Shown here: one piece after another, positions 11,101 to 22,639 of the stretch
Layout of the letters: the number at the start of each line of letters is the position of its first letter
Position numbering within the stretch: position 1 is the stretch's first letter
Assembly: GCF_937616625.2 (NCBI RefSeq)
Contig: NC_065576.1
Span: forward strand, 2,544,501 to 2,608,500
DNA: 64,000 nt
Direction: 5' to 3'
DNA from: Mercurialis annua
Lineage: Eukaryota > Streptophyta > Magnoliopsida > Malpighiales > Euphorbiaceae
The notes under the pieces: generated by a model
What the model saw: only the letters and a program-made list of their open reading frames with translations
Databases searched by the model: none
Told to the model about the DNA's origin: nothing
Program-made: the position numbers and the translations under genes

Positions 11101-11546
11101 AACACAACCAAGAAGTAAGAAAAGGAACAGTAGAGCAACTTACCAATAACCTTTTTTCCTTTATGATCTTCTTCAGAAAGAGAAAGTGCAATAGCACATT
11201 CAATCTCGTCTTTATCAAAATCCGACAAATCATCCTGCATTCAATTTTTTCATGAAATCTAAGTTAAGCGCAAATCAGAAATACTTAATCAGAAATTATC
11301 ATCATGTAGTTCATGCAAGAATGCAGAAACATTCATTTGTGTCACGAAATTTATCAAGCTCTGTCATAGATCATACAGAAGCCTATTATAATACATAAAT
11401 AAGCAGATGATTATGAGGAAATATATGAAGAGCAGAACAGTTAATACCCCGGAACGGCGAGGCTCATCCCAGTGGTCTTCTCCATACTTCTCATGATACT
11501 GCCTTTTATGGCTAGAACCTTTGAAAATTTTGGTTAGCCAGCCCAT
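8123..11546 (-). CDS. DAR1: DA1-related protein 1 (UIM-LIM-peptidase)
   Basis: Eleven coding exons: 11448-11546, 11144-11234, 10402-10759, 10116-10236, 9882-9965, 9643-9762, 9283-9495, 9138-9200, 8707-8825, 8562-8620, 8123-8481. They sum to 1686 nt, 561 aa, with consistent phases and GT-AG ends throughout. The N-terminus [14 protein letters not shown] is that of DAR1. A first ubiquitin-interacting motif lies at about 42-57 and a second at about 141-156, separated by a highly charged repeat. A LIM zinc-binding region starts at ICVGC (184). The C-terminal DA1-type metallopeptidase has its HEMMH zinc site at 432-436. Family knowledge: DA1/DAR proteins are ubiquitin-activated peptidases that cleave growth regulators and limit cell proliferation and organ size. 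A poly-Ser/Asp stretch in the last exon occupies the same place as in Arabidopsis relatives. Confidence 0.95.
8885..9090. repeat. Possible repeat inside DAR1 intron 8
   Basis: The intron 8826-9137 carries a segment with multiple AAACCGAA/CCGAACC words and opposite-orientation versions, unlike the surrounding AT-rich intron. This resembles the interior of a small DNA transposon. I found no clean terminal repeats or target-site duplication. Confidence 0.3.
10566..10691 (-). repeat. 24-bp coding tandem repeat in DAR1 exon 3
   Basis: About five head-to-tail units of 24 bp encode the octapeptide EEDERRAK with small changes (residues about 87-128). The result is a long charged helix between the two UIMs. 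Relatives have acidic and basic helical sequence here too, but the near-identical copy number suggests recent slippage and probable length variation. Confidence 0.85.
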
Positions 11547-12300
11547 AAATTGAAGTACTGAACTATTTATTCAGCAGTAACCTGGAAAATATTTTGCTGA
11601 AGAAAAGTTAAGAGTAGAAAAAAACAAAATGGCTACTGCATTTAAGACATATTTTCTCAAAAAGATTTACAAAATTCAAAGATTACAATAAGTAAGCAAA
11701 TCTTACATAAAACAAGTACTAGTAAATTATAGAAACAAATTCTTGGCCTTAGTAATATTTAAAAAAAATACCCATTATTCATTTATAAGCATTTAACAAG
11801 ATATAATCAAAATATTTCAATTTTAGATATTGAATGAATACAAGAACTGGTAAGAGTCAACATCAACTCAAAATCTTACCTCAAACTAATCAAAAATTTG
11901 CAGAAACAAATTAATCTGATGGATCCAATATCAGAAACATCACCCAATATCCACCAATGCATAGAATCAGCTGACATATAAAACCAAATTGAACATCATC
12001 TTGAGTAGCAAAGCATCCAAATTCCTGACAAAAAAATATTACTTTAATTTCCTCGAAAAGATAAAGAAAAGGGTATTGGATAAAAAGATGAAGAATCAAA
12101 AAAAGAAAGAAACTTTGAATCAAAACATAATTAATTACCTTTATATTAACTTTCTTTAAACCCCATCAAACCAGAAGAAAAAAATAATTAAAAAGTTCAA
12201 ATCTTTTTCAAAGAAGGAAAAACAAATCTTAGAGAGAGAAAGTGAATTGTTTACAGAGTGAGGAAATCAAATGGCCCACTTGGTTTGTTTGTTGAATTCA
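11547..12300 (-). promoter_or_regulatory. DAR1 5' leader with probable 5'-UTR intron
   Basis: On the minus strand an acceptor (TTTTCCAG, intron end at 11582) lies 35 nt upstream of the start codon, and a donor AAAG|GTAATT is at 12138. A leader intron of about 557 bp is therefore likely, with a non-coding first exon ending at 12139 and running into a CTCTCTCT-type pyrimidine tract on the plus strand near 12225-12240. A long leader intron fits this family but is not proven by sequence alone. Confidence 0.4.
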
Positions 12301-13682
12301 TAATCTTTCTTAATTTCTTGCTCCTTTTACACAAGTGGGTCCTTTATTCAAATTCTTTTCCACCACATAAATCACCAAAAAATGTCAAAAAAAATTTAAT
12401 TATGAATCTTTTTTCTTGATGAAAAATTTAAATGGCAGCTTCTGGTTTATGTTTTATTTATAAAAATATTTATACAGTTTGGTAGTGAAAGAGTGAGTTT
12501 TTGATGAGTGTGGACAGTATTATTGTTACCAAATCTGTTTTGTCAGTCACAAAGTCAAGCTTTGCTTATAGCTATGATTTCACTTGTTATTGGCCTTTCT
12601 AATGGAATATTGCCACGTTTTCATGAATTTATGGAAAAAAGAAAGAGGCAAAATGTACTGATACATCCTCATATTTTTTCCAAACGAATAATTAAGCCTC
12701 TAAAATTATGTCATGAATATTTGTAATAAATGGTTAATCCAAATCAATTTAATAGCTAAACCATAGACATTATAAACTACTTAAATCATTTCACATTTTT
12801 TAAGTCGAATGTTATATAGAACTAATATTTAAAACTCGGATAAAGAATTTTCTTTAAGTAGACTTAATCAACCACATCATCTGTGAATTAAGTTTATCAC
12901 ATAATGTGTCATAATGTGATAGGTTTAGTACACGGATAATGTGATAGACTAAGTCTATCCAAGAATTTCTCCTCGGATAAGATCAACCAATCATATCAGA
13001 TTTACTAAAAATGATTATTTATTTAGTTTGAATATTCTTTTTATTATTATTGTTTTTGTGTTTTATTTTAAAAATTATTTTACTTTTTAATATTATTTTA
13101 CTGTTATTATTTTAATAATTAGATGCATTTAGTAATTAAATCAGTGATCCATCGTCCATCCGGTCAATGCAATAAACTTTTTTTTACTTTTCCCATTTTT
13201 TTTTAAGAAATTCATTTAGAACTTAAAATGGTGTTGTAAATTGTAATAGCCTCTTTGATTAAGTTGATACTTCCTCCAAAGGTCAAAGAATGGTAAAATA
13301 ATCTTGATTTGTCGGTCAGATACCCCATCTATAATTATCATCCCATATTTTTTGCTCTACCGCATGGCATTATTTTTATTTATATAAGTGGGTTCTTGGA
13401 TTAAATAATATAATAATGAAATGAGTGTCACGTATAAAATATATCAATAAAATCAATTGGAAAACGCATCGAAAAAGTCAAAGTCATGTCTATATATGTG
13501 TCATATTCTTTCAACAGCTACAAAATAATGTGTAAATAAAACTAATTATTTTCTGTATTTAAAAATATTTATTTGGCTCGAGTGAGAATAATTTAAAAAA
13601 AAAAATAATAAAATGAGTTTTTTTTAATTAAACATCTAGCCAACAAAATGTAAAAAAACACGAACATTTATAAATTGTATAT
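12301..13682. other. Intergenic, AT-rich
   Basis: No gene recognised. It contains the small MULE-type MITE at 12844-12971. The plus-strand frame at 12508-12726 has no recognisable domain and is not called. Confidence 0.6.
12844..12971. mobile_element. Mutator-type MITE, 128 bp, 9-bp TSD
   Basis: Flanked by perfect 9-bp direct repeats CTCGGATAA (12835-12843 and 12972-12980). Inside, GTAGACTTA, ACATCATCTG and AAGTTTATCACATAATG have inverted partners, and the right end AAGAATTTCTC matches the terminus of the element at 46125-46337. So this is a shorter member of that family. A 9-bp TSD is diagnostic of Mutator-like elements. Confidence 0.85.
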
Positions 13683-13891
13683 AAACTTTTTTTTTTGATG
13701 ACTCACTTCTCTAAATAAAGTTCAAAATTATAGTTAATTCTCGGAATATAAACCGCCCAAAAGCTCACATAATTGGCAAATTTGGACTATAATAATCAGC
13801 AGCTCAGTCTCAACCACTCCATATTTTAGAGCGTAGTTGGAGTTTGAACCCGCAATTTTAACATAAATCACTAAATCAAACTCGTGCGGAC
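13683..13891 (-). mobile_element. tRNA-like SINE, 209 bp, 11-bp TSD
   Basis: Flanked by AAATTGTATAT at 13672-13682 and 13892-13902. Read on the minus strand the element starts GTCCGCACGAG, has an A-box-like segment (GATTTAGTGATT) and a near-perfect B box (GGTTCAAACTCC, near 13834-13850), and ends in an A-run (T-run on the plus strand at 13687-13696). This is a pol III SINE structure. Confidence 0.8.
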
Positions 13892-15394
13892 AAATTGTAT
13901 ATTATTGCTATGACATTATATTTCTTTTACAAAATTATTATTTAGCAAGAAACTTAAAAGAAAATGATTAGTGTGCGATTAGGAGCTGATGTGTGGTAGT
14001 TGAAATTGACGTCGGTTGTCTTGTACTAATGCAAGAAAAATCAATTTTAGTGGCAACAATTTTTCTTACTTGTCAATTAGTTAATCAACACATCTCATTC
14101 ACCATGACCTTATACTCAGAACTTTTAATCAGTTTATAATATATATATATATTTGACTAATTATAGTGTTGTTACATAGATATATATTTTTATCATAAAT
14201 TAACTATAGGATTTTTTGCAAATATATGTATTAAACTATATGAACCTATTGGATAAAACTTTGACTATTAATTCCAACAATGCATGCAACCTTCGTAGAC
14301 AAGTGACCGAAATAATAAAATTACTTAACCATAGGTTCAATTGTTCAAATACTTGAGAGAAAAAGTGCGTAATTGATTTTATTTTCATTTTAAGAGTTTC
14401 TTTTACACATCTATATCTATATATTATATAATTGAGAGGACCAACGGAGCCCTCTCATTCATTCTCACCAAATAGAGCATTCCTGTTAGTTCCCATCTTT
14501 TTCAAAATACTTATTTTAATTAAATTTTATAATTATCTTAATTTATTTATTGTTAGTTACCAATTTTTTCAAAACACTTATTTACTCATTCTTTTAATTT
14601 ACTAATTAAATTTACATAACCCTACGTACTAAAAATTAGCTCTTCCATCTTCATCTACATTAAACTTCAAAAGGTATATTTTTTCTCCATCTTTCAATTA
14701 CAATAATTTTTTCATATTAATCTTCATAAATTAATGCTTATTGTTACTGTGTGAATGAATTCTAACTAAATTAGAGCCTTGAAGAGGCATGTAGTAATTC
14801 TCAACGTGAAAGTTGTAAGGAATAAAGCTAAAGAAGAAGGATCTGCTGGGTGCATTGGAATGTTATGCGAAAATAAACAAAATTAAACCACTGGAGCACT
14901 ATCCCAATATTTCATTCAATTAGAATGATATTTTCATATTGCAGTTTGATTAGAAAAACTGTGAAAAAATTGGTTAGTTCGGTTAATATTAGAGCCTTTT
15001 GTAGGGATAGTGTTAGAATGCATTCACACATTAATAGATCATTAGAGCCTTGACGGTAAAATTCACCTATTTTAATAAATAAAAATAATTTTTATAATCA
15101 AACTACAGTTCTTATAATCAACCAATCTTTTCACAGTTCTTATGGATTGATGATTTATTACTGTGTGAATGATTTATTATAGCACTATCCCTATAATAGA
15201 GAATTGACGGTATAACATTATTAACATCAAGGTAGTCTGTGAAAGTTTCAGGTAATTAGTGTTTCTTGTAATGATTGAAAAAGAAATCCCTTATTCCATA
15301 TTTTGCGAGTGGAAAATATAATCTTGATTTTGTCCTCCACATTCTCAATGGATTATATAGTTAATAAATATGAAGTGTTTAGTTTTATGTTAAA

Positions 15395-15553
15395 GTTAAA
15401 TGAAATTTCTCTTTTTATATTATTCGTTTTATTTTTATGAAAATTGATGCCGTTTCATAGTTGGAACATGTTCAGGACACCTCATGATCAGATAAAAAAA
15501 AAGTTAAATGAAATTTTTCTTTTTATGTTATTCGTTTTATTTTTATGAAAATT
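15395..15553 (+). mobile_element. Short A-tailed insertion between 51-bp direct repeats, inside Helitron
   Basis: A 51-bp sequence occurs at 15395-15445 and again at 15503-15553 with two mismatches. Between them are 57 bp (15446-15502) ending in a run of A. This is what a severely 5'-truncated retroposon with an exceptionally long TSD would look like. Confidence 0.6.
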
Positions 15554-15845
15554 TTATTCTTTTATAGTCAACGATTGGAGACCACAATCTGTTTTTACTA
15601 TGCCTCCAAGAAAAAGGACAATTATCATAGCAAATGTTATACGTTCTGGTAAGAATTAATAAATGTCTATTTTCTCTTCTTTCACTTGGTTCTGTTACCT
15701 ACAGCGTTCAATAACCTACATGATATTTAATTTGTAGATAAAAAAATTCACAAAGGAAGCAAAGGCTAATAGAAGAAGAATTTTGACAAGAAAAAAAAAT
15801 GCATTAACAACAAATATTATAGGTAAGGCACTTTATGATGTTATT

Positions 15846-15953
15846 TTTTTTATATAATTAGAAGAGAGGGGAGCGCTTGTGGGAAAAAATCGATTCCACA
15901 ACCTAGCAGATTGTTGTTTAGCGCTTATACCATTTGAGATATAACTCATTGGT
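15846..15953 (-). mobile_element. SINE, 108 bp, 16-bp TSD, nested in Helitron
   Basis: Perfect 16-bp direct repeats ACTTTATGATGTTATT flank it at 15830-15845 and 15954-15969. On the minus strand it begins ACCAATGAGTTATATCTC (A-box region) and contains a TGGAATCGATT B-box-like segment and the conserved word CACAAGCGCTCCCCTCTC near its tail. The same word marks the fragment at 46925-46968, and a similar layout is seen at 33487-33587. Confidence 0.85.
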
Positions 15954-16872
15954 ACTTTATGATGTTATTATTTTGATTATACATAAATTTTATTCATAAT
16001 AGTTGCCCTATTCGACTATACAGATGGTACTTTAACTCCTTTGAAATTTACAAACTGCATGCAAGGTTCAAATAGTAATTCAACTCTTTCGGAACTTAAA
16101 AGTTGTATGTTAGGTATTATATACAGATATCAATCTCTACTTTAATTTTTTTTATCATGTCATGCATGTTTGCACCAATCTTAAGTTATTTCTTTATATT
16201 CTCCTGGCCTTTGTTTTCATATATTTTTGTTTGTAGATAAACAATTTGTAAAACAAGCGAGAGCTATTAGATTAAAAAATTGATGACAAAGAGAAATGCA
16301 ATGTCAAAAATTCTATATATAAAATTCTAAATGACACCTTTATTTTAAATTTATAAATGTATATTCATGTTAGTTTACTTTATTTAACTGTACAGATATT
16401 ACTGTAACTCGGGATTTCGGAAGACCAACTTTCATATGAGTTTTGTGATGCAGTTTTGTAGTTTGAAGAAAGGAGTGAACGAAACAAAAAAAATTCTCAT
16501 CGAAAATTTTCATTATGTTGCATGCAAGGTAAAGTTCAACTTCCTCTAATGAAAGATCCTCCAAATTTTATAAAAAAATACTCAATAATGAAAACAAAAG
16601 AAGAAGATGTCATTATATAAACAATAGCAGGAGGTACAATGGAATGTTCTCTTTTACGTCAATGGGAGATAGATTTGATAATAAAATAATATGGGTAGAG
16701 GTAATTATGTGTCAAAAATTGATGGTCAAAACTATCAAAAATTGGTGGTGAAAACTATCATAAAATTAATATGGGTGTAGAGGTAATTAAATTTTTTTAT
16801 GTGTAATATGTATGCTTCCAATTGAATCTTACTGCAAATTAGATACCAAGTTCAATGCGAGAAATAATAATA

Positions 16873-16880
<8 letters not shown>

Positions 16881-16904
<24 letters not shown>
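16881..16904. repeat. (AT)12 microsatellite
   Basis: Uninterrupted AT dinucleotide run of 24 bp inside the Helitron. Confidence 0.95.
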
Positions 16905-17975
16905 CACAATTTTTTGGAATTAATAAAACTACTGTACAATATAAAGTTCCATTTAGTAAAATATTTAAAGATTTTTTTTAACGTTCTCCTCTCAGTTGCA
17001 AGCTTTCTTTTATTGACAAAATATTAAATATAATTAAGACTTTAATATTATAAAGTACTACATAATCGTATTATCACTACTATTATAACATTAATTATAC
17101 TGATGCAAATTTCATATTTTATTTTGTTTTCTGCATATGAAGTGTCACTTATACAAATAAATATGAAAAATTTGATATTTTCTTTCAAAGTCCTTCCAAA
17201 AATAGCTATATAAATGAAAAAATCAAGCATAGATGATTTATGATATTTCCAATTAGCGTAGGTATAGCTAATTTAGTAATTTATTTTCAATATAAAAAAT
17301 AAATAACCTAATCACTTATATTTTTTTATAGGTCATTCAAATTTTATATTGCAGCTCAAAATTCAAATTATCTAAAAAAAATTGAACCTTGAGTTTCTTT
17401 ATTATTCATATGCCATGTTAAATAAAATCAATATGATATGATATTAAAATCTGTTCTTTTTGTTATTGGAATCTATCAATATTTGTTTGCAGAAAAATTA
17501 GTACAAAGACTTCGTAATCTAAAGCAGTCTTACAAAAAAAAGGAAACATGCATATGCAAGTTTGGTCTATGTGGTAATCAAACACGCATTTTACAGTGGA
17601 ATATGAACATCAATTCTATTATCTATTGCGGAAAAAACCAAATCACACAATTTTTTTTGATGAATATCGTAAAATATTGAGAAGTATGGTACCTGATCCA
17701 CATTTCATTACCAAAAATAGTTGCAGATAGACCAAAAAGATCATTGGAGAGATAAATAACAAATACCAATCGAAAAAATAAAATGGAAAAAATATATCAT
17801 ACATATTCAATATTTTAAAACAATTCATTATTAGGATTGTTAGATAGTTTTTTTATTAGATCATAAATTATGTATTTGAATTTTAAAAATCATTTATATT
17901 ACTTATTTCAAAATTCAATCACTCACAAACAATATATAAATTTAATTCCGCGCAAATGCGCGGGCTTTCGACTAG

Positions 17976-19196
17976 TTTCTATATATTTAGTAGTTTGTAA
18001 TCATTAGGGCTAATGAGACCTAGCCGATGGAAAGACACTCCAAATGTGTTCCTGGAATTTTGGGTTCGATCCGGACTCAAAATTAATTTTAAATTATTGT
18101 TTTTACTAGCTGAAATATTTCGGTGTGATTTCTGATATTTTTTATCAGAATTTCAGATAAAAGGAATAAAACGAACAACTTAACTAAATTTTGTGTCTCT
18201 TTAAAAAAAACTATTACCTTTAGGAAGAATTGTAATTTGTAACACTTCCGTTACTTTTCACAACATCCTATATTAATGTGTAAATTTTTATTTTTATTTA
18301 AAATTGGTGTTTTAATATTTTAAAAGTCTATTTAATGAGTATTTTTAATTATTTTTTAAAAGTTAAACTACTGATAATGCAAAAATAAATTTTAAAATTT
18401 ACTGGTATAGCTTGCCAATTTTCGATTCTACATATATATATACAATTTATAACATTGCATAAATGAGATTATAAAGAGTCGATCATTATTTTTGATAAAA
18501 AAAATAACTAAAAGAAATGTATATAATGAGTTTGGTGTCTTACATCACATATAAACAATTATCAAATAATGTTCATCTAAAGTATAAAAAGACAACCTTT
18601 CATCTTCGACTACCAACTTCTTGTCGCTATTGCGATGCTCTTTTTATCTAATTTCATTGTCCTAAATTGTGACCTCTTTTTATCTCTATATCTTCTTTTT
18701 CATTCCAGAAAAACAAGTTTATTTATAGTTACTTATTTACTATGTTGAATTTTAATCAAAAATTACATGTACAGAATATAAAAAATGTAATTAAATATTT
18801 AGATAATTAATTTCTTAGTTAGTGTAAAACATCCAAATATTATGGTTTAAGAATAATTTGCGATCTATTACATAATCTATCACTTTATCTAACTTGTATG
18901 TAATATACCCTCCAATTTTGCTTAAACATATATCAGGGGCTGCACCTTATTAGGCCCTAGCTCTTACAGTTGCCGCTATTGTGGCCCAAATCTTATGGAT
19001 AAAAGTCCAATTTTGTGCTCCCTTTATTCAGAGCCGGTTTTATTTAAAATGAAATTGTATACAGCTAAAAATATATGGATTATATATTATTTTTATCAGT
19101 TATTTTTTAATATGGCAAATACAACAATTATTATGGAGAAACTCAATAAACATATATAATTAATGACGTGTATGTGGAAAATATTTTAAAAGTATT
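17976..19196. other. Intergenic, with SINE-like fragment
   Basis: AT-rich; no gene recognised. On the plus strand, TAGCCGATGG (18021-18030) and GGTTCGATCC (18063-18072) have A-box/B-box form and spacing, suggesting a tRNA-derived SINE from about 18005. No target-site duplication was found for it. Confidence 0.45.
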
Positions 19197-19366
19197 TTTA
19201 TTTTTTGTTTGCCCATCCAGTTTTCGCTCTGACTAATCCGGATCAGATCCGCGTCGCACACTTGACATGGTGGATGAATTTGCTAGTGAGAATTTTCTGT
19301 ATTCACAAGATTCGAGACCGAGACCTTACTCAAGCGGTTACTACTTAGACCAACTCCGTTGATTTC
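19197..19366 (-). mobile_element. tRNA-like SINE, 170 bp, 10-bp TSD
   Basis: Direct repeats TAAAAGTATT at 19187-19196 and 19367-19376. The minus strand starts AATCAACGGAGTTGGTC, with a tRNA-like A box (TGGTCTAAGTAG) and B box (GGTCTCGAATC), and ends CAAACAAAAAATAAA. It lies about 180 bp upstream of the small gene at 19549, just outside its core promoter. Confidence 0.85.
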
Positions 19367-19478
19367 TAAAAGTATTCATTCATGTCAAACTTCGTGGAGG
19401 ATTAGGATTAGGATTTTACGTACTCCAAACTCAAATCAGAAGACAAATATCCTTAAACTAAACGGAAATACCAAACCC

Positions 19479-19486
19479 TATAAATA
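19479..19486 (+). promoter_or_regulatory. TATA box of the 19549 gene
   Basis: CTATAAATAG places a strong TATAAATA at 19479-19486, about 65 bp before the start codon. This would put transcription start near 19510 with a leader of about 40 nt. It supports the reality of the downstream gene. Confidence 0.65.
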
Positions 19487-19548
19487 GTAACACAAAACAT
19501 TATCAAACAACAACCATCAAAACTTCTGCTGCTTAATCAAACATCATC

Positions 19549-20064
19549 ATGAGCCTCTTCTCCTCAGATTATTATTTCAAACCAAACGACACTAACGCCG
19601 TTAGAATTCCTTCCGCCAAACCCGAATGGAATAAAGAATTAGCAAGATTTCAAAGAAACTCACAGAACGTTAGTAACATTACTGGTAATTTCAGCCCTGA
19701 CATTTACGTTCTCCGACAGAAATATTTACGGAGTTACAAATTTACCAGAGAATGCGAATTTAACCGTAAAATACGTGGTGTTATAGAGATGATAATAAGG
19801 AATTCTTTTGAAGAGATTAATAAGAGTAAAAAAAATTTGAAGAAAATTAAGCAGTGGCTTGAAGAGGAAATAGTGATGATGAAGGTGGCGGGGAAAGTGA
19901 AATTTTCTGCATGGAACGACGTCGTAAAGAGCGCGAGAAGCAGCGGTTATTGTTGTTTGGCTGAGATTTATTTGAAGTTTGTGTTACGTTTTGTTCGTCA
20001 TGCAGCTGATCTTCGGATGGTTGAATTGTTGGCTACTCATAGACAACTTTGTTTTAAATTTTAG
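19549..20064 (+). CDS. Unrecognised 171-aa protein, single exon
   Basis: Complete frame, ATG to TAG, with a good TATA box upstream and a plant-like start (ATCATCATGAGC). It is clearly less AT-rich than its surroundings and uses coding-like codons, so I believe it is a real gene. The protein is basic and soluble-looking: no signal peptide, no membrane helix. It has Trp/Arg-rich N-terminal sequence (KPEWNKELARFQRN), a YLRSYKFTRE motif near 60-70, a Lys-rich helical stretch near 90-105 (EINKSKKNLKKIKQWLEEE) and a C-terminal hydrophobic helix ending LCFKF. I do not recognise the family and assign no function. It stands alone between repeats. Confidence 0.7.
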   Translation: MSLFSSDYYFKPNDTNAVRIPSAKPEWNKELARFQRNSQNVSNITGNFSPDIYVLRQKYLRSYKFTRECEFNRKIRGVIEMIIRNSFEEINKSKKNLKKIKQWLEEEIVMMKVAGKVKFSAWNDVVKSARSSGYCCLAEIYLKFVLRFVRHAADLRMVELLATHRQLCFKF

Positions 20065-22440
20065 GTTCTTAAATTTAAACTCTCTCTTCGAATCGGATAG
20101 TTTAAAGTGATAATTTTGTTTCTCGTCGTAGTTCTTTTATTTTTATTTTATATGTAATAGTAGCATCCTTAATTTTAATTTTATTGCATAAACAATTCTT
20201 ACCGACTCCGTTAATTTAATTTTATTTGATTTTATTTATGTCAATTTTGGATAATATGACGATAAATTGGATGTTTATGTGTGTTATATCACATATTAAA
20301 ATCACACAATATTACATCAATTTTTAATTATCACTTTATTATCATTTCTTGCTCGCTACTTGATTTTTTTCATCCGGCCATTTTTTTGACCGACGAGGAG
20401 TGTAACTGCTGTGTGTTTCTAATACTAGTATTACGAGAAATTCTTTTATCATTGGAGCTCCAGTCTTTCTTAAATTAGCACTCATTTAGTAAATCAATAT
20501 ACGTAGTGTAATTTATTAAAAATAATATACGTAGTGTATGAAATGTGATACAATTTCCAGGGGAATATTTAAATGTAGAAATATTAAAAACAATCACTTA
20601 ATTATTATAAATATAATACTTTAAACCCAAAAATTCAATTTGTGTCTAAAAAAATAAAAATAAATTCATCTTTTATGCTTTTATTTTTATCTATGAAAAA
20701 TATATCGTAGACATATATCAAAAATATATAGCTGATATTTTTGATCTATTTTTAATACAACTTCGATACCGAATGGACAAACCGAATTTTCAACATATTT
20801 AAAAAAAGATTGGCTGTTTTTAGACCATTTTTGTGGTTTTCTCTATAACTCCAGAGAGTTAATTTAACATTTTGTCAATATAAGTTTAGCCAATTGGATG
20901 CAGGGCCTTGATTTCGGGATGGAATATTGCAGACCAAGCCCATAACTTACAGTGGGCTTAATTAACTAGTTTATTGTGCTGGGCCTTGATCAAAGAGACC
21001 ATCATGGCATTGAACTTGGACTTAAAATCCTCTTAGAGGATCTTAACAAAAAATTTAGGTTTCAACTTTTAAAAATGATTTTTCTTGTCCAAAGAATGAC
21101 AAAGAAAATAAAAAAGCCAAGTCTATTCCATTTCATATTAATATATTATTTAAATTTAAAGTGTCACCTTGAATTTTTCCGACCTATTGTTTTTTAAAAA
21201 AATCCAGTAAAACAGAGCATTGACAATAAAAAAACTCAAGAAAGTACATGATTATTTTTTGTTATAGAGAATTGAAAGGTTCAAATCTGATTATGAAGTA
21301 AACCTATGTATAAATTATATCAAATTACAACTGAAGTATACTATAGTAATAATTATTGTTTTCAATGATTCCATTTGTCTCCTTCATTGAGATCTAATTC
21401 TATTAAACCAACTAGTTCACAGCAAATGTTTTTAACAAAAAAAAAAAACTAGTTCACAACAAATGATTATTTCTTTAACATTTTCATCCTAACAACTCCA
21501 AAATTACAAATAATAATATCAATCAAAATAAAACTTTTATTTTTCTTTATAGGTTTTGTTCATGCAAGACATGTTATAAAAATGGACCACACAAAAATAT
21601 TTCAACTATCAACTCTTTTATAGGTCACAATAAAGAAAATCAACTTTGCATTAATTTTACACATGATCTTAATTTGGTATGTATACTCTTTGTATCTTTA
21701 ATGTATAAAAAGGAACTTAACAAACTTTCATAACTATAAATGGGTTCATTGATGAGTTTCATTTGAAGAAAAATTAATTTCTTCCAATTTCACATTTAAA
21801 AAATACATTTACTTGACTAGGGCGATGATTGAGAAGTGTCAATAAAATTGACAATTAAAAAGTTGAAAGTAAAAACTATAGTCAAATATTTGGATATCAT
21901 AGCAAACCTAATAGCCAATACTAATAAAGATGTTCCTTGTTTTGTTCAATAACTAAAAACCGAATTAGCTGAAAATAAATTTTTAAATTTATTTTTAACC
22001 TTAATCAAAATATTAACAAATTAAATTATAATCAACTTAAAATGATTAATTTTGGTATTAATTGTTCATTGCATGCAGGGAGAAACTAATATTCAAAGCC
22101 TATAAAATATTTTGAAAATATCTTAAATTCTTGATCTTTTTTTAAAATTAATATTCTATGTATATATTATTCGGTTACTTCAGTCGGTTCAATTAATTCC
22201 ATACTGAAAATCAAAGTGAACTGAATTAACTTTTTTATTATTAACCATAATCAAACTAAATTAATCAACAATTATATCAAAATTAAATTTTGGTTGGATT
22301 CAATTAATACCAATAAGACTATATCACACTATGGTTGTGTCACGTTATTCGTATAATAAATTAATAAAATATTTTAGCATTGAGATATATAATATTTTAA
22401 AACCCCAATAACAAAACAAGGCTGCAAAACACACTTTTGT
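20065..22440. other. Intergenic, AT-rich
   Basis: No gene. Small direct repeats flank A/T-rich inserts: AATATACGTAGTGTA twice near 20495-20540, and a 19-bp pair at 21410-21428/21447-21465. Short frames (20281-20478 +, 20976-21197 +) show no domains. Confidence 0.6.
21410..21465 (+). mobile_element. Micro-insertion with A-tail between 19-bp direct repeats
   Basis: AACTAGTTCACAGCAAATG (21410-21428) recurs at 21447-21465 with one mismatch. The 18 bp between them end in ten or more A residues. This fits an extremely 5'-truncated LINE insertion and its TSD. Confidence 0.5.
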
Positions 22441-22513
22441 CTCAAATAGTTTCCAACTCTCCCATTTTGCCTCTTGCTTAATATTTAACAGCCTGTCACC
22501 ACTCTTTCCCAGA

Positions 22514-22618
22514 CACGTGTCGCATATGATCATCTCTTTGCCATTTGGACCACCGTTACCACGTGGCCATGGCCACACTTTGCCGGCCTTGCCACGTGGA
22601 CCCCTCCATATATATATA
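22514..22618 (+). promoter_or_regulatory. Triple CACGTG (G-box) cluster plus TATA tract, no gene attached
   Basis: CACGTG occurs at 22514-22519, 22560-22565 and 22593-22598. A TATATATATA tract follows at 22609-22618, only 10 bp past the last box. The surrounding 150 bp are strikingly C/G-rich for this region. This looks like a plus-strand light/ABA/stress-type core promoter, but no convincing coding frame follows within 1 kb. It could drive a non-coding RNA, be a remnant, or be a distal regulatory block. Confidence 0.45.
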
Positions 22619-22639
22619 ATTTTAGGACCACATTATATA

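Larger units (their letters stand above)
14410..17975 (+). mobile_element. Helitron, 3.57 kb, degenerate, non-autonomous
   Basis: The 5' end starts TCTATATCTATATATT at 14410, preceded by A (14409), with a subterminal GAGAGG...CCTCTC inverted pair. The 3' end has a perfect hairpin (CCGCGC, loop AAAT, GCGCGG; 17948-17963), then GCTTTCGACTAG ending at 17975 and followed by T. This is the canonical plant Helitron layout inserted between A and T. The interior shows exon-like pieces with GTAAG and TTTGTAG borders: one encoding MPPRKRTIIIAN near 15600, and two related Lys/Arg-rich pieces (after 15737 and after 16237) resembling duplicated small exons. None keeps a long frame and no Rep or helicase motif was found. 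It carries nested insertions at 15446-15502 and 15846-15953. Confidence 0.85.

Noticed and set aside
22345..22578. 77-codon minus-strand frame (MWPWPRGNGGPNGKE...) over the G-box cluster
   Set aside because: It overlaps a promoter-like block, has no recognisable domain, and its coding look comes from the local C/G-rich composition.
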